From: Streptomyces sp. SAI-135
GTDB lineage: Bacteria; Actinomycetota; Actinomycetes; Streptomycetales; Streptomycetaceae
DNA: 64,000 bases
Direction of reading: 5' to 3'
NCBI RefSeq assembly: GCF_029893805.1
Contig: NZ_JARXYP010000002.1
Span: 6,882,001-6,946,000, forward strand
Within the stretch, counting starts at the first letter, position 1, and every line of letters begins with the position of its first letter. The translations under genes were made by a program, and so were the position numbers. Below, in pieces: positions 27,631-36,132 of this stretch. Below the pieces are notes generated by a model. The model did not search any database and was not told where the DNA came from. It worked only from the letters and a program-made list of their open reading frames with translations.

Positions 27631-28415
27631 ACGGGTCGGGCCGGGTGCGGGCGGCGGCCGGTCGCCCCGCCGCACACCGCCCGCCGACAGGACACCGGCA
27701 CCGGGAGAGCCGCCCACCCCACACCGCCCCCGTCCCCCGCTCCACCCCGTCCTCCTTCGGCACCGGCTCCCTCTCCCGCGCCGCGGCCCTGATCCACACC
27801 CTCGTCACCGTCGAGGCCCTGCTCCTCGTGGCCGCCTCCCCGGGCCTCGCGGGTCTGCTCCTGCTGGGCCCCGCCCCCGCCAACCTGCCCCTCGCCGCCG
27901 TGTGCCTGCTGCCCCTCGGCCCGGCCACGGCCGCCGCCCTGTACGCCCTCGACCGCCGCGACCGCGACCTCACCGACCTCCACCCGGCCCGGTCCTACTG
28001 GCGCGGCTGGCGGCTCAACGCCGTCCCCGCCCTGAAGCTGTGGACGCCCCTGCTGGCCTGGCTCACGATCATCGCCTTCACGCTCACCCACTTCGCCGCC
28101 ACCGGCCTGCCCGGCTGGTGGGCCATGCTGCTCGCGGCCATCGGCGCCGGGTCGCTGCTGTGGGGCGCGCACGCGCTCGTCCTCACCGCCCTGTTCGCCT
28201 TCCGGGCGAGGGACACCGCACGCCTGGCCGGCCACTTCCTGTTCCGGCACGGCCGCACCACCCTGGGTGCCGCCTCGCTGCTCGTGCTGACGGCCACCGG
28301 GACCGCCGTGCTGACCGAGGCCCTGCCCGCCCTGCTGGCGGCCCCGATGCTCCTGTCGCTGCTGCACAGCAGCCGCCCGGTGATCACCGAGACCCGGGAG
28401 GACTTCACCGCATGA
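27627..28415 (+). CDS. YesL/DUF624 family membrane protein
   Basis: 262 aa from GTG 27627, which overlaps the GH39 stop and has AAGGGAGGCGGA before it. A Pro/Arg-rich N-terminus of about 45 residues precedes five hydrophobic segments, such as IHTLVTVEALLLVAASPGLA, LPLAAVCLLPLGPATAAALY and the LAWLTIIAFTL stretch. The pattern GPATAAALYALDRRDRDLTD with the YWRGWRLN loop is characteristic of YesL (DUF624). These proteins accompany plant polysaccharide importers in Bacilli and Actinobacteria. Their exact role is unknown. Last gene of the operon, facing the GH67 gene. Confidence 0.85.
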   Translation: MNGSGRVRAAAGRPAAHRPPTGHRHRESRPPHTAPVPRSTPSSFGTGSLSRAAALIHTLVTVEALLLVAASPGLAGLLLLGPAPANLPLAAVCLLPLGPATAAALYALDRRDRDLTDLHPARSYWRGWRLNAVPALKLWTPLLAWLTIIAFTLTHFAATGLPGWWAMLLAAIGAGSLLWGAHALVLTALFAFRARDTARLAGHFLFRHGRTTLGAASLLVLTATGTAVLTEALPALLAAPMLLSLLHSSRPVITETREDFTA

Positions 28416-28441
28416 CCCCGTCGAGCTCCAGGATCCCCTAC

Positions 28442-28474
28442 GGCGGCCGAGGGCAGGCCGGTGCGCCCTCCGCC
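28442..28474. terminator. Hairpin between convergent yesL-like and GH67 genes
   Basis: GAGGGC pairs with GCCCTC around a 10-nt loop, extended by GGCGG/CCGCC across a 2-nt bulge, in the 91-bp gap between the two stops. A weak bidirectional terminator candidate. Confidence 0.4.
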
Positions 28475-28506
28475 CTGGACCCGCCAGGCGTGTCCGTCCT
28501 GCGGAT

Positions 28507-30444
28507 TCAGTAGATCGTCCGCCCCCGTTCGTCGGGCACCCCCGACTTACGGAAGAAGTAGCTGTTGACCTGGTCGCGCCACTCGCGGGCGCTGCGGAGC
28601 TGTTCCCCGAACAGCTCCGTGACCCGCGCGTGGCGCGCCTCCTCCACGAGTTCCGCCAGCGAGGCCCACACCTGTTGGGCCGCCTCCACCTCCGCCACGC
28701 CCTCGAAGTGCGTGTCGTAGATGTGCTGGATCACCGTCCTGCCGCTGTGCAGCACATGCCCGTACGGCACGTGGTGGAAGAACAGCAGCAGCTCGTCCGG
28801 GCAGGTCTCCGGCGACTCGTACAGTTCGGCCCACGGCTCGGCGTACTGCCCCGCGTACCCCGTGCCGCTCGCCACGCTCCGGTCGACACCGACGCCCTCA
28901 CGGTCGGCGAAGTGGTAGGTGCCCCACGGGCTGTACTCGTAGCCGTCGACGCTCGGCCCGTAGTGGTGCCCCGGCTGGACCATGAACCCGACCCCGAGCG
29001 GGGCGGTGTACTTCTCGTACGTCCGCCACGAACCGTCCAGGACCGCCTGCAGACCCGCCGTGAGCCGGGGCCCGCTCCCGAAGGTGAGCCGGATCCATTC
29101 GTCGAGCACCCGGCCCGGATCGGCGTCCGGCTCCCAGGCCAGCCGCCCGAAGGTGTAGAGGTTCGCCTGGGCCAGCGGATGCCCCGTCCAGAACGGGTCG
29201 TCCCCGACGTTGGACACGGCGACGAGCCCACCGGCCGCCGACGCGCCCACCGTGGCCTCACCGGTGATCCCGAAGCGCAGCACCTCGCTCCACATCGGCC
29301 CCAGCCAGCACACGTGCCGCTGCTGCCCGGTGTACTCCTGCGTCGCCTGGAGCTCCACCGCGAGCCGTGTCCCGGGCATCGCCCCGATCAGCGGCGAGAC
29401 CGGCTCCCGCACCTGGAAGTCCATCGGCCCGTGCTTGACCTGGAGGACCGCGTTGGCGGCGAACTCCCCGTCCAGGGGCACGAAATGGTCGTACGCGGCC
29501 CGCGCCCGGTCGGTCGAGCGGTCCCGCCAGTCCTGGCGGTGGTCGTAGACGAAGGCCCGCCAGTGGACCGTGCCCCCGAAGGGCTCCAGGGCGGCGGCCA
29601 GCGTGTTGGCGCCGTCGGCGTGGGTGCGCCCGTACGCGAACGGGCCCGGCTGCCCCTCGGAGTCCGCCTTGACCACGAACCCTCCGAAGTCGGGGATCGC
29701 CGCGTACACCCGGGCGGTCGCCCCGGCCCACCACGCCCGTACGGACTCGTGCAGCGGGTCCGCCGTGGGCAGCCCGCCCAGGACCATCGGCGCGGCGAAG
29801 GTCACCGACAGATGGACACGTATCCCGTACGGCCGCAACGCGCCCGCGATGTCGGCGACTTCACCGATCCGGTCGGTCAGCAGCCGCGCCTCGGCCGCGT
29901 GCACGTTGACGTTGTTGACGGCCACCGCGTTGATCCCGCAGGCCGCGAGCAGCCTGCCGTACGCCCGCACCCTCTCCAGGTCCCCGCGCGCCCGCCCGTC
30001 CTCCCAGAACAGCGAACCGCCGGCGTACCCGCGCTCCACCTGGCCCATGACAGGGTGCACGGCCACGTTGTCCCAGTGGTCGAGCATGCGCAGCGACACC
30101 TGAGGCTCATGGACGACAGGTCGGGCCTCGCCGTGGAACGCCGCCTCCCCGAGCCGTACGACGTGGAAGAACCCGTACAGCAGCCCGCGCGCGCCGGACG
30201 CCGTGACGCTCGTACAGCCGTCACGGCGTCCGTGGGTGAAGGTCTCGCTGTCGTCGTCGCCGGTCAGCTCCAGGACGAGGTCGGGCTCGTCGCGCACGAC
30301 GGCGCCCCCGAACCGCTCGCAGGCCCGCGCCACCTCACCGCGGACCGTGTCCACCAGTGGACCCGAGCCGCGGACCAGGGTCCGCCGGGTGCCGATCGGC
30401 CGGAAAGCCCCGTCCGGCAGCCAGGCCGGATCGACACCCCGCAT
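28507..30444 (-). CDS. GH67 alpha-glucuronidase
   Basis: 645 aa from ATG 30444. GH67 enzymes cleave (4-O-methyl)glucuronic acid from the non-reducing end of xylan-derived aldouronates. Family motifs: MLDHWDNVAVHPVMGQVERG followed by YAGGSLFW, ACGINAVAVNNVN, FVVKADSEGQPGPFAYGRTH (general acid Glu region), LQVKHGPMDFQVREPVSPLI (with catalytic acidic residues) and QEYTGQQRHVCWLGPMW. No signal peptide, so it is intracellular, as expected for enzymes acting on imported aldouronates. It follows the second GH92 gene with a 20-bp gap on the same strand, so both are probably read from the promoter near 34300. It converges on the importer/GH39/YesL operon. Confidence 0.95.
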   Translation of the reverse strand: MRGVDPAWLPDGAFRPIGTRRTLVRGSGPLVDTVRGEVARACERFGGAVVRDEPDLVLELTGDDDSETFTHGRRDGCTSVTASGARGLLYGFFHVVRLGEAAFHGEARPVVHEPQVSLRMLDHWDNVAVHPVMGQVERGYAGGSLFWEDGRARGDLERVRAYGRLLAACGINAVAVNNVNVHAAEARLLTDRIGEVADIAGALRPYGIRVHLSVTFAAPMVLGGLPTADPLHESVRAWWAGATARVYAAIPDFGGFVVKADSEGQPGPFAYGRTHADGANTLAAALEPFGGTVHWRAFVYDHRQDWRDRSTDRARAAYDHFVPLDGEFAANAVLQVKHGPMDFQVREPVSPLIGAMPGTRLAVELQATQEYTGQQRHVCWLGPMWSEVLRFGITGEATVGASAAGGLVAVSNVGDDPFWTGHPLAQANLYTFGRLAWEPDADPGRVLDEWIRLTFGSGPRLTAGLQAVLDGSWRTYEKYTAPLGVGFMVQPGHHYGPSVDGYEYSPWGTYHFADREGVGVDRSVASGTGYAGQYAEPWAELYESPETCPDELLLFFHHVPYGHVLHSGRTVIQHIYDTHFEGVAEVEAAQQVWASLAELVEEARHARVTELFGEQLRSAREWRDQVNSYFFRKSGVPDERGRTIY

Positions 30445-30464
30445 GGGACCCCCAACACCTCTGC

Positions 30465-33400
30465 TCAGGCGAGCAGTTCGACTTCCGCGACCACCGCCTC
30501 GCCGTCGAGCACGAGACGGTACTTCCCGTACGTACCCGCGGACCTCACGGAGAACGCCCGTGTCTGCCGGTCCCATGCGAAGGACTCCCCGGACCGCCGG
30601 TCGAGGGTCTTCCACGTGGTGCCGTCGTCCGAGCCCTGGAGCGTCCAGCCGGTCGGGGCCTTCGCACGGTCCGACGACGAGGTCAGCGTGTACTGGACCC
30701 CCTTGACCGCACCGGACACCGGCAGGTCCACCGAGGTCACGGTCGCGTCGGTGGCCGAGGTGTCGTCGAACAGCGCCCCGTCACCGGAGAGCACGTCCGC
30801 ACGCGGCGTCGGCACCTCGTCGTCCTGCGTGATCGACACCGGGGCCGCGTCCTTCCCCGTGCCCCACTTCGACGGCCGCGGACCCATGTCGAAGTCCAGC
30901 ACGGCACCCTTGGCCAGGACCGAGTGGGGGAGCGAAGTCGACGTCCAGGGCTTGCCGTTGACCCGCAGGCCCTGCACGTACACGTTCTGCGCACTGTTCT
31001 TCGGCGCCCTGACCACCAGGTCCCGGCCGTTCTCCAGGTGGACCGTCGCCTTGGTGAACAGCGGTGAGCCGACGGCGTATTCGCCGCTGCCCATCACCAG
31101 CGGGTAGAAGCCCAGCGCCGAGAACAGGAACCAGGCCGACTGCTCGCCGTTGTCCTCGTCCCCGTGGTAGCCCTGCCCGATCTCGCTGCCGACGTACAGC
31201 CGCGACAGCACCTCGCGGACGTTGCGCTGCGTCTTCCAGGGCTGACCCGCCGCGTCGTACATGTAGTTGACGTGGTGGGCGACCTGGTTGGAGTGGCCGT
31301 ACATGCCCATCCGGACGTCCCGTGCCTCGGTCATCTCGTGGATGACCCCGCCGTAGGAGCCGACGAACTCCGGCGAGGCCGTCTCAGGCGTCGCGAAGTA
31401 CTCGTCCAGCTTCTCGGCGAGCCCGGAGCGGCCGCCGTACAGGTTGGCGAGACCCCGGCTGTCCTGCGGGGCGGTGAAGGCGTACCCCCAGCCGTTGGTC
31501 TCGGTGTAGTCGTAGCCCCACACGCGCGGGTCGTACTTCGAGGACTCGACGCGCCACTCGCCCGTCTTGTCGCGGCCCTGGAAGAAGCCGGCCCTGGAGT
31601 CGAAGAGGTTCACATAGTCCCGGGCCCGGTTGAGGAAGTACTCGGACTCCTCCTTGTAGCGCTTCTCTCCCGTCTTCGCGTACAGCGCCCGGCCCATCCG
31701 CGCGATGCCGTAGTCGTTGAGGTAGCCCTCCAGCGCCCAGGACAGGCCCTCGTGGGTGTCGGTGCTGGTGTAGCCGAGGAAGGGCGAGGTCTCCATGCCC
31801 TTGCGGCCCACACCGGAGGACGGGGGCACGACGGTGGCGTTCTTCAGGGCCGCGTCGTACGCCGACTTCGCGTCGAAGCCGACACCCTTGACGTACGCGT
31901 CCGCGAAGGCCACGTCCGAGGAGGTGCCGGTCATCAGGTCCGCGTAGCCCGGCGAGGACCAGCGCGAGGTCCAGCCGCCGTCCTTGTACTGCTGGACGAA
32001 CCCGTCGACCATCTCGCCCGCCTGAGAGGGCGTCAGCAACGAGTACGCCGGCCACGTGGTCCGATAGGTGTCCCAGAAGCCGTTGTTGACGTACACCTTG
32101 CCGTCCACGATCTTCGCGCCGGTGTGCGTCGGGGTGTCGGGGGAGGGCATCGGCGAGAAGGGCGAGGCGTACTGGTACTTCGAACCGACCTTCTCGAAGC
32201 CGGAGTTGGGGTACAGGTACAGCCGGTACAGGCTGGAGTACAGCGTGGTCAGCTGGTCCTGCGTGGCGCCCTCGACCTCGACCTTGCCGAGCAGCCGGTC
32301 CCAGGCGCGCTGAGCCGCGCCCTTCACGTCGTCGAAGGACGTGCCGTCCGGGATCTCCTGGCGCAGGTTGTCCTTGGCCTGGTCGAGGCTGATCAGCGAG
32401 GTGGCGAGGCGCAGCGTGACGGTCCGGTCGCCGCCTGCGTCGAAGCGCAGGTATCCCTTGACCCCGCTCGACGATCCGTCCGTCACCGGCTTGTCGAAGA
32501 CGCCGTAGACGAAGAGCCGGGTGGCCCCGGTCGACAGCCCGGACTTCACGTCCGAGTACCCGGTGATCACCCCCGCGTCCTTGTCGAGCGTCAGCCCCGC
32601 CTGATCGGTCACGTTGTCGAAGAGGACGCTCGCGTCGTCGCCGGGGAAGCTGAAGCGCAGGGCCGCCGCGTGGTCGGTCGGCGTCATCTCCGCCTTCAGC
32701 CCGTTCTCGAACCGCACGCCGTAGTAGTACGGCCGCGCGGTCTCGTTCTCGTGGCGGAACGCCAGTTCGCGTGCCTCCCGGCCGGTGTCCGGGGTCCCGG
32801 AGGCCGCCGACGGCATCACCTGGAAGGTCTGCCGGTCACCCATCCACGGGCTCGGCTCGTGGCTCGCGCTGAACGCCTGGATCGTCGGCAGGTTGTCCTC
32901 GTTGTTCGCACGCGCGTAGTCGTACAGCCAGCTCAGCGAGGACGCGTTGGTCACCGGCGTCCAGAAGTTGAAGCCGTGCGGCACGGCCGTCGCCGGGAAG
33001 TTGTTGCCGCGCGAGAAACCGCCGCTGGAGTTGGTGCCGCGGGTGGTGAGCGCGTAGTCGGACAGGTGCGCCCTGGGCTGCTCCGGCGCGGCCCGCTCCA
33101 GCGTCACGTCGTCCAGCCAGCCGCGGAACTTCGCCGGCCCGTTCGGGGAGTCGTAGGCGACGAGGATCCGGTCGACGGTCTTCCCGGCCGCGACCGACCC
33201 GATCCGCGCGGCCACGTGGTTCCACTGGTTGACGTAGAGCGCCTTCGAGGCGCCCTGTCCCTGCGGCGAGAGCGTGAATCCGTGCTGGTCACGCGCTCCG
33301 AGCTCGCTCAGGAAGGTGCCGTCGGTGAACGCGAGGTCCACCGAGACGTTCGTCGAGTCGTAGTCCCGGTCGCCGTCCACCATCGAGGGGTAGATCCGGT

Positions 33401-34262
33401 ACGACAGCCGGGTCAGCCGGTCGACCGCCACGTTCACGTCGAAGACCTTGTTGTACGAGTACGCCCGGCCCTCGGCCGTGTGCCGTCCGGCGTAACGCAG
33501 GGCCTTCTTTCCGGTGAATCCCGCGGCCGCCTTGGCGGTGGGCGATCCGGTCGGGCTGCGGTCGACGAGGGAGAGCATGTCCGGGGGCACCGGTCCCTCG
33601 TTCTCGCCCGTGGAGAGCTGGAGGTCGGCGAGCTGGAGGATCCCGGAGGCGCCGTTGTTCTTCGTGATCTCCAGCCGGAAGTGCTGGTACTCCGCGACGG
33701 CGTCCGCCGGGATGTCGTACGGCTTCGTCTGGAACCGCTCGGCGAAGCTCTCGCCCGTACGGGTGTCGAGTGTCTTCCAGTCCTTGCCGTCGGTGGAGCC
33801 CTTGAGGGTCCAGTCCTTCGGGTCGCGCTCGGCGAAGTCGTTGGCCGAGGTGAGCGCGTAGGTGACCGCCTTGACCGGTTTGTCCAGGTCGAACTCCGCC
33901 CAGCCGGTGGACGCGAAGGCCAGCCACTTGGTGCCCGGCTCGCTGTCGGCGAGGTTCTCCTTCACCTCGCCGCCCGAGGCGTTCTCGGCGCTCGCCCGGA
34001 CGTCGGTGACCCGGTCGGTGACATTGCCCGGGATGCCGGTGCGGTAGCCGCCGTCGACGCCCGAGGCCCTGCCGCCGTCGACCGTGCTGAGCCAGTCGGG
34101 GGCCGGCTCGCCCGCCTCGAAGGAGGAGGCGAACCCCTCGTCGGCGGGGGCGGGCGCCTCGGGCAGGGCGACCGCCGCGCCCTGCCCGCCCACCGTCACG
34201 CAAAAGGCGGCCGTGATCACGACCGCCGTACTCCGTCTGAGCCGAGTTCTGTACCGATCCAT
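30465..34262 (-). CDS. Secreted multidomain GH92 alpha-mannosidase
   Basis: 1265 aa from ATG 34262 with GGGAGGG before it and a signal peptide (STAVVITAAFCVTVGGQGAA). A F5/8-type-C-like discoidin domain comes first (GTKWLAFASTGWAEFDLDKP, LKGSTDGKDWKTLDTRTGES), then a concanavalin-like stretch. The GH92 core has GGFSRGNNFPATAVPHGFNF, YVNNGFWDTYRTTWPAYSLL, MGMYGHSNQVAHHVNYMYDA and GYHGDEDNGEQSAWFLFSAL. A second discoidin-like segment closes the protein (GWTLQGSDDGTTWKTLDRRS). This is a different GH92 subtype from the copy at 18118. The operator at 34291 sits just upstream, so a LacI protein probably represses it and the GH67 gene behind it. Confidence 0.93.
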   Translation of the reverse strand: MDRYRTRLRRSTAVVITAAFCVTVGGQGAAVALPEAPAPADEGFASSFEAGEPAPDWLSTVDGGRASGVDGGYRTGIPGNVTDRVTDVRASAENASGGEVKENLADSEPGTKWLAFASTGWAEFDLDKPVKAVTYALTSANDFAERDPKDWTLKGSTDGKDWKTLDTRTGESFAERFQTKPYDIPADAVAEYQHFRLEITKNNGASGILQLADLQLSTGENEGPVPPDMLSLVDRSPTGSPTAKAAAGFTGKKALRYAGRHTAEGRAYSYNKVFDVNVAVDRLTRLSYRIYPSMVDGDRDYDSTNVSVDLAFTDGTFLSELGARDQHGFTLSPQGQGASKALYVNQWNHVAARIGSVAAGKTVDRILVAYDSPNGPAKFRGWLDDVTLERAAPEQPRAHLSDYALTTRGTNSSGGFSRGNNFPATAVPHGFNFWTPVTNASSLSWLYDYARANNEDNLPTIQAFSASHEPSPWMGDRQTFQVMPSAASGTPDTGREARELAFRHENETARPYYYGVRFENGLKAEMTPTDHAAALRFSFPGDDASVLFDNVTDQAGLTLDKDAGVITGYSDVKSGLSTGATRLFVYGVFDKPVTDGSSSGVKGYLRFDAGGDRTVTLRLATSLISLDQAKDNLRQEIPDGTSFDDVKGAAQRAWDRLLGKVEVEGATQDQLTTLYSSLYRLYLYPNSGFEKVGSKYQYASPFSPMPSPDTPTHTGAKIVDGKVYVNNGFWDTYRTTWPAYSLLTPSQAGEMVDGFVQQYKDGGWTSRWSSPGYADLMTGTSSDVAFADAYVKGVGFDAKSAYDAALKNATVVPPSSGVGRKGMETSPFLGYTSTDTHEGLSWALEGYLNDYGIARMGRALYAKTGEKRYKEESEYFLNRARDYVNLFDSRAGFFQGRDKTGEWRVESSKYDPRVWGYDYTETNGWGYAFTAPQDSRGLANLYGGRSGLAEKLDEYFATPETASPEFVGSYGGVIHEMTEARDVRMGMYGHSNQVAHHVNYMYDAAGQPWKTQRNVREVLSRLYVGSEIGQGYHGDEDNGEQSAWFLFSALGFYPLVMGSGEYAVGSPLFTKATVHLENGRDLVVRAPKNSAQNVYVQGLRVNGKPWTSTSLPHSVLAKGAVLDFDMGPRPSKWGTGKDAAPVSITQDDEVPTPRADVLSGDGALFDDTSATDATVTSVDLPVSGAVKGVQYTLTSSSDRAKAPTGWTLQGSDDGTTWKTLDRRSGESFAWDRQTRAFSVRSAGTYGKYRLVLDGEAVVAEVELLA

Positions 34263-34290
34263 CGGCGAGTACCCTCCCTGCACAAGGACG

Positions 34291-34302
34291 GACAACGTTG
34301 TC
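34291..34302. promoter_or_regulatory. LacI-type operator upstream of GH92/GH67
   Basis: GACAACGTTGTC, identical to the palindrome at 17903 and 29 bp upstream of the start codon of the second GH92 gene. Confidence 0.75.
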
Positions 34303-34491
34303 ACACAATCCGTGCAAGGATCAGTAGGGGCCCAAGTGGACAGTGATGTCAAGGGCGTTGGCTGTGGCATTCGAGGCCTATGTCGCGGATTTTTCCGGCA
34401 AGCTTCGCACAGGGCGCTCATATTTCCGCGAGGTCTCAACTCGAAAACACCCATGGCCAACATTGCATTCGATCTTGCTCCCTCGGCCGGA

Positions 34492-34507
34492 AGTGGACTA
34501 TACCTGT
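34492..34507. promoter_or_regulatory. DasR-like site (dre) upstream of ngcE
   Basis: AGTGGACTATACCTGT matches the DasR consensus AGTGGTCTAGACCACT at 12 of 16 positions and lies 113 bp before the start of ngcE. DasR is the GlcNAc-6-phosphate-responsive repressor of chitin and GlcNAc genes in Streptomyces. Confidence 0.6.
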
Positions 34508-34619
34508 CGGCGATTCACCCCACTCGCACGAACCTCTTGCACGAACCTGCTTGACCTGACCGCGGTGCCGGGAGGATCCGGTTCACCGCCTGAGTCCTGG
34601 AGAAGGCGAGGACTTGAGC

Positions 34620-36065
34620 ATGGGATCCACTTCCGCAGACAACCCTGGTGCCGAGGGTGTCGGCCGCCGCGATCTGATCAAGCGGTCCGCCGCGCTCGGA
34701 CTGGTCGCCGTCCCCGCGACCGGCTTTCTGTCCGCCTGCGCCAGCGGCGGCGGCGACGATTCGAGTGACGACAGCACCAAGGGCACCACCTCGAAGGACA
34801 ACCCCTTCGGCGCGGCCAAGGGCAGCAAGCTCGACGTCGTGATCTTCAAGGGCGGCTACGGCGACGACTACGCCAAGGCCTGGGAGGCCGACTTCCAGAA
34901 GAAGCTCGGCATCACCTCCACCCACACCGGCACCCAGGAGATCACCGGAAAGCTCCAGCCGCGCTTCAACGCGGGCAACCCGCCGGACATCGTCGACGAC
35001 TCCGGCGCCCAGCAGATCAAGGTCGACGTCCTCTACAAGAACGGGCAGTTGCTCGACCTCGCCGAGGTCCTGGACGCGCCCGCGATCGACGACCCGAGCA
35101 AGAAGGTCCGCGACCTCATCATCCCGGGCACCCTCGACGCGGGTCTCCAGGGCGGCAAGGTCGTCGCGCTGAACTACATCTACACCGTCTGGGGCCTGTG
35201 GTACTCCGGCAAGCTCTTCAAGGAGAAGGGCTGGGAGGAGCCCAAGACCTGGGACGACTTCCTCGCGGTGTGCCAGGACGCCAAGAAGCAGGGCATCGGC
35301 GGCCTCGCCCACCAGGGCAAGTACCCGTACTACATCAACGTCGCCATCATGGACCTGATCGCCAAGAAGGGCGGTCTGGACGCCATGAAGGCGATCGACA
35401 ACCTCGACCCGAAGGCCTTCGTCGGCTCCGACGCGGCCCAGGCCGGTGTCGAGGCGATCTACGAGGTGGTGGAGAAGGGCCTGTTGATGCCGGGCACCAA
35501 CGGCCTCACCCACACCGAGTCCCAGACCCGCTGGAACCAGTACAAGGCCGCCTTCATCACCTGCGGTTCCTGGCTGGAGAACGAGCAGCTCAAGCAGACG
35601 CCCGCGGACTTCGACATGAAGTTCATGCCGATGCCGCTGCTGCCCGACAGCGCGCTGCCCTTCGAGGCGATCCGGGCCGGCTCCGGCGAGCCCTTCATCA
35701 TCCCGGCCAAGGCCAAGAACCTCCCGGGGGCCAAGGAGTTCATGCGCCGCATGCTCTCCAAGGAGTGGTCGACGCTCTTCGCCAAGGAGGCCAACTCCCT
35801 CACCATCCTCAAGGACGGCGTCGACCCGAGCGTGAAGCTGCGCCCCGGCACCCAGTCGACCGTCGAGGCGTCCAAGGCGGCCGGTGACGACACCTTCCGT
35901 TACCTGTACACCGAGTGGTACAGCGAGATGGGAGCGGCGATCGAGGCCGCGTCCAACGAGCTGATGGCCAAGCGCATCCAGCCGAAGGAGTGGCTCAAGC
36001 GGGCCCAGGCCGCGGTCGACAAGCAGGCCAAGGACCCGGCCTCCAAGAAGAACCACCGGGACTGA
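34620..36065 (+). CDS. ngcE: N-acetylglucosamine/diacetylchitobiose-binding lipoprotein NgcE
   Basis: 481 aa from ATG 34620 (MGSTSADNPGAEGVGRRDLI); a TTG two codons earlier has slightly better ribosome-site spacing. A twin-arginine signal (RRDLIKRSAALGLVAVPATG) with lipobox LSAC indicates an exported lipoprotein. The sequence KLDVVIFKGGYGDDYAKAWE, TGTQEITGKLQPRFNAGNPP, EKGWEEPKTWDDFLAVCQDA and FITCGSWLENEQLKQTPADF is that of NgcE (SCO6005 type), shown in S. coelicolor to bind chitobiose with lower affinity than DasA (from memory). Binding protein of the NgcEFG importer. A strong hairpin follows, before ngcF. Confidence 0.93.
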   Translation: MGSTSADNPGAEGVGRRDLIKRSAALGLVAVPATGFLSACASGGGDDSSDDSTKGTTSKDNPFGAAKGSKLDVVIFKGGYGDDYAKAWEADFQKKLGITSTHTGTQEITGKLQPRFNAGNPPDIVDDSGAQQIKVDVLYKNGQLLDLAEVLDAPAIDDPSKKVRDLIIPGTLDAGLQGGKVVALNYIYTVWGLWYSGKLFKEKGWEEPKTWDDFLAVCQDAKKQGIGGLAHQGKYPYYINVAIMDLIAKKGGLDAMKAIDNLDPKAFVGSDAAQAGVEAIYEVVEKGLLMPGTNGLTHTESQTRWNQYKAAFITCGSWLENEQLKQTPADFDMKFMPMPLLPDSALPFEAIRAGSGEPFIIPAKAKNLPGAKEFMRRMLSKEWSTLFAKEANSLTILKDGVDPSVKLRPGTQSTVEASKAAGDDTFRYLYTEWYSEMGAAIEAASNELMAKRIQPKEWLKRAQAAVDKQAKDPASKKNHRD

Positions 36066-36076
36066 CCGCAACGCCG

Positions 36077-36108
36077 TTTCCCGGGCCGGAGCACTCCGGC
36101 CCGGGAAA
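36077..36108 (+). terminator. Intra-operon hairpin between ngcE and ngcF
   Basis: A perfect 14-bp stem (TTTCCCGGGCCGGA with its complement) and a GCAC loop, 11 bp after the ngcE stop and 24 bp before ngcF. Probably a partial terminator or a 3'-end stabiliser that keeps binding-protein mRNA in excess over permease mRNA. Confidence 0.75.
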
Positions 36109-36132
36109 GGACACCAGGGGCAGGAATCGCCA

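Larger units (their letters stand above)
34263..34619. other. Divergent control region between GH92 and ngcE
   Basis: 357 bp without a gene. It carries the LacI-type operator at 34291 on the GH92 side and a DasR-like site at 34492 on the ngcE side. A comparatively A/T-rich stretch (34370-34480) probably holds the divergent promoters. Confidence 0.65.

Noticed and set aside
34288..34305. Hairpin terminator function for the GACAACGTTGTC palindrome
   Set aside because: Only 12 bp with no loop, and the recurrence upstream of mannosidase genes fits an operator better.
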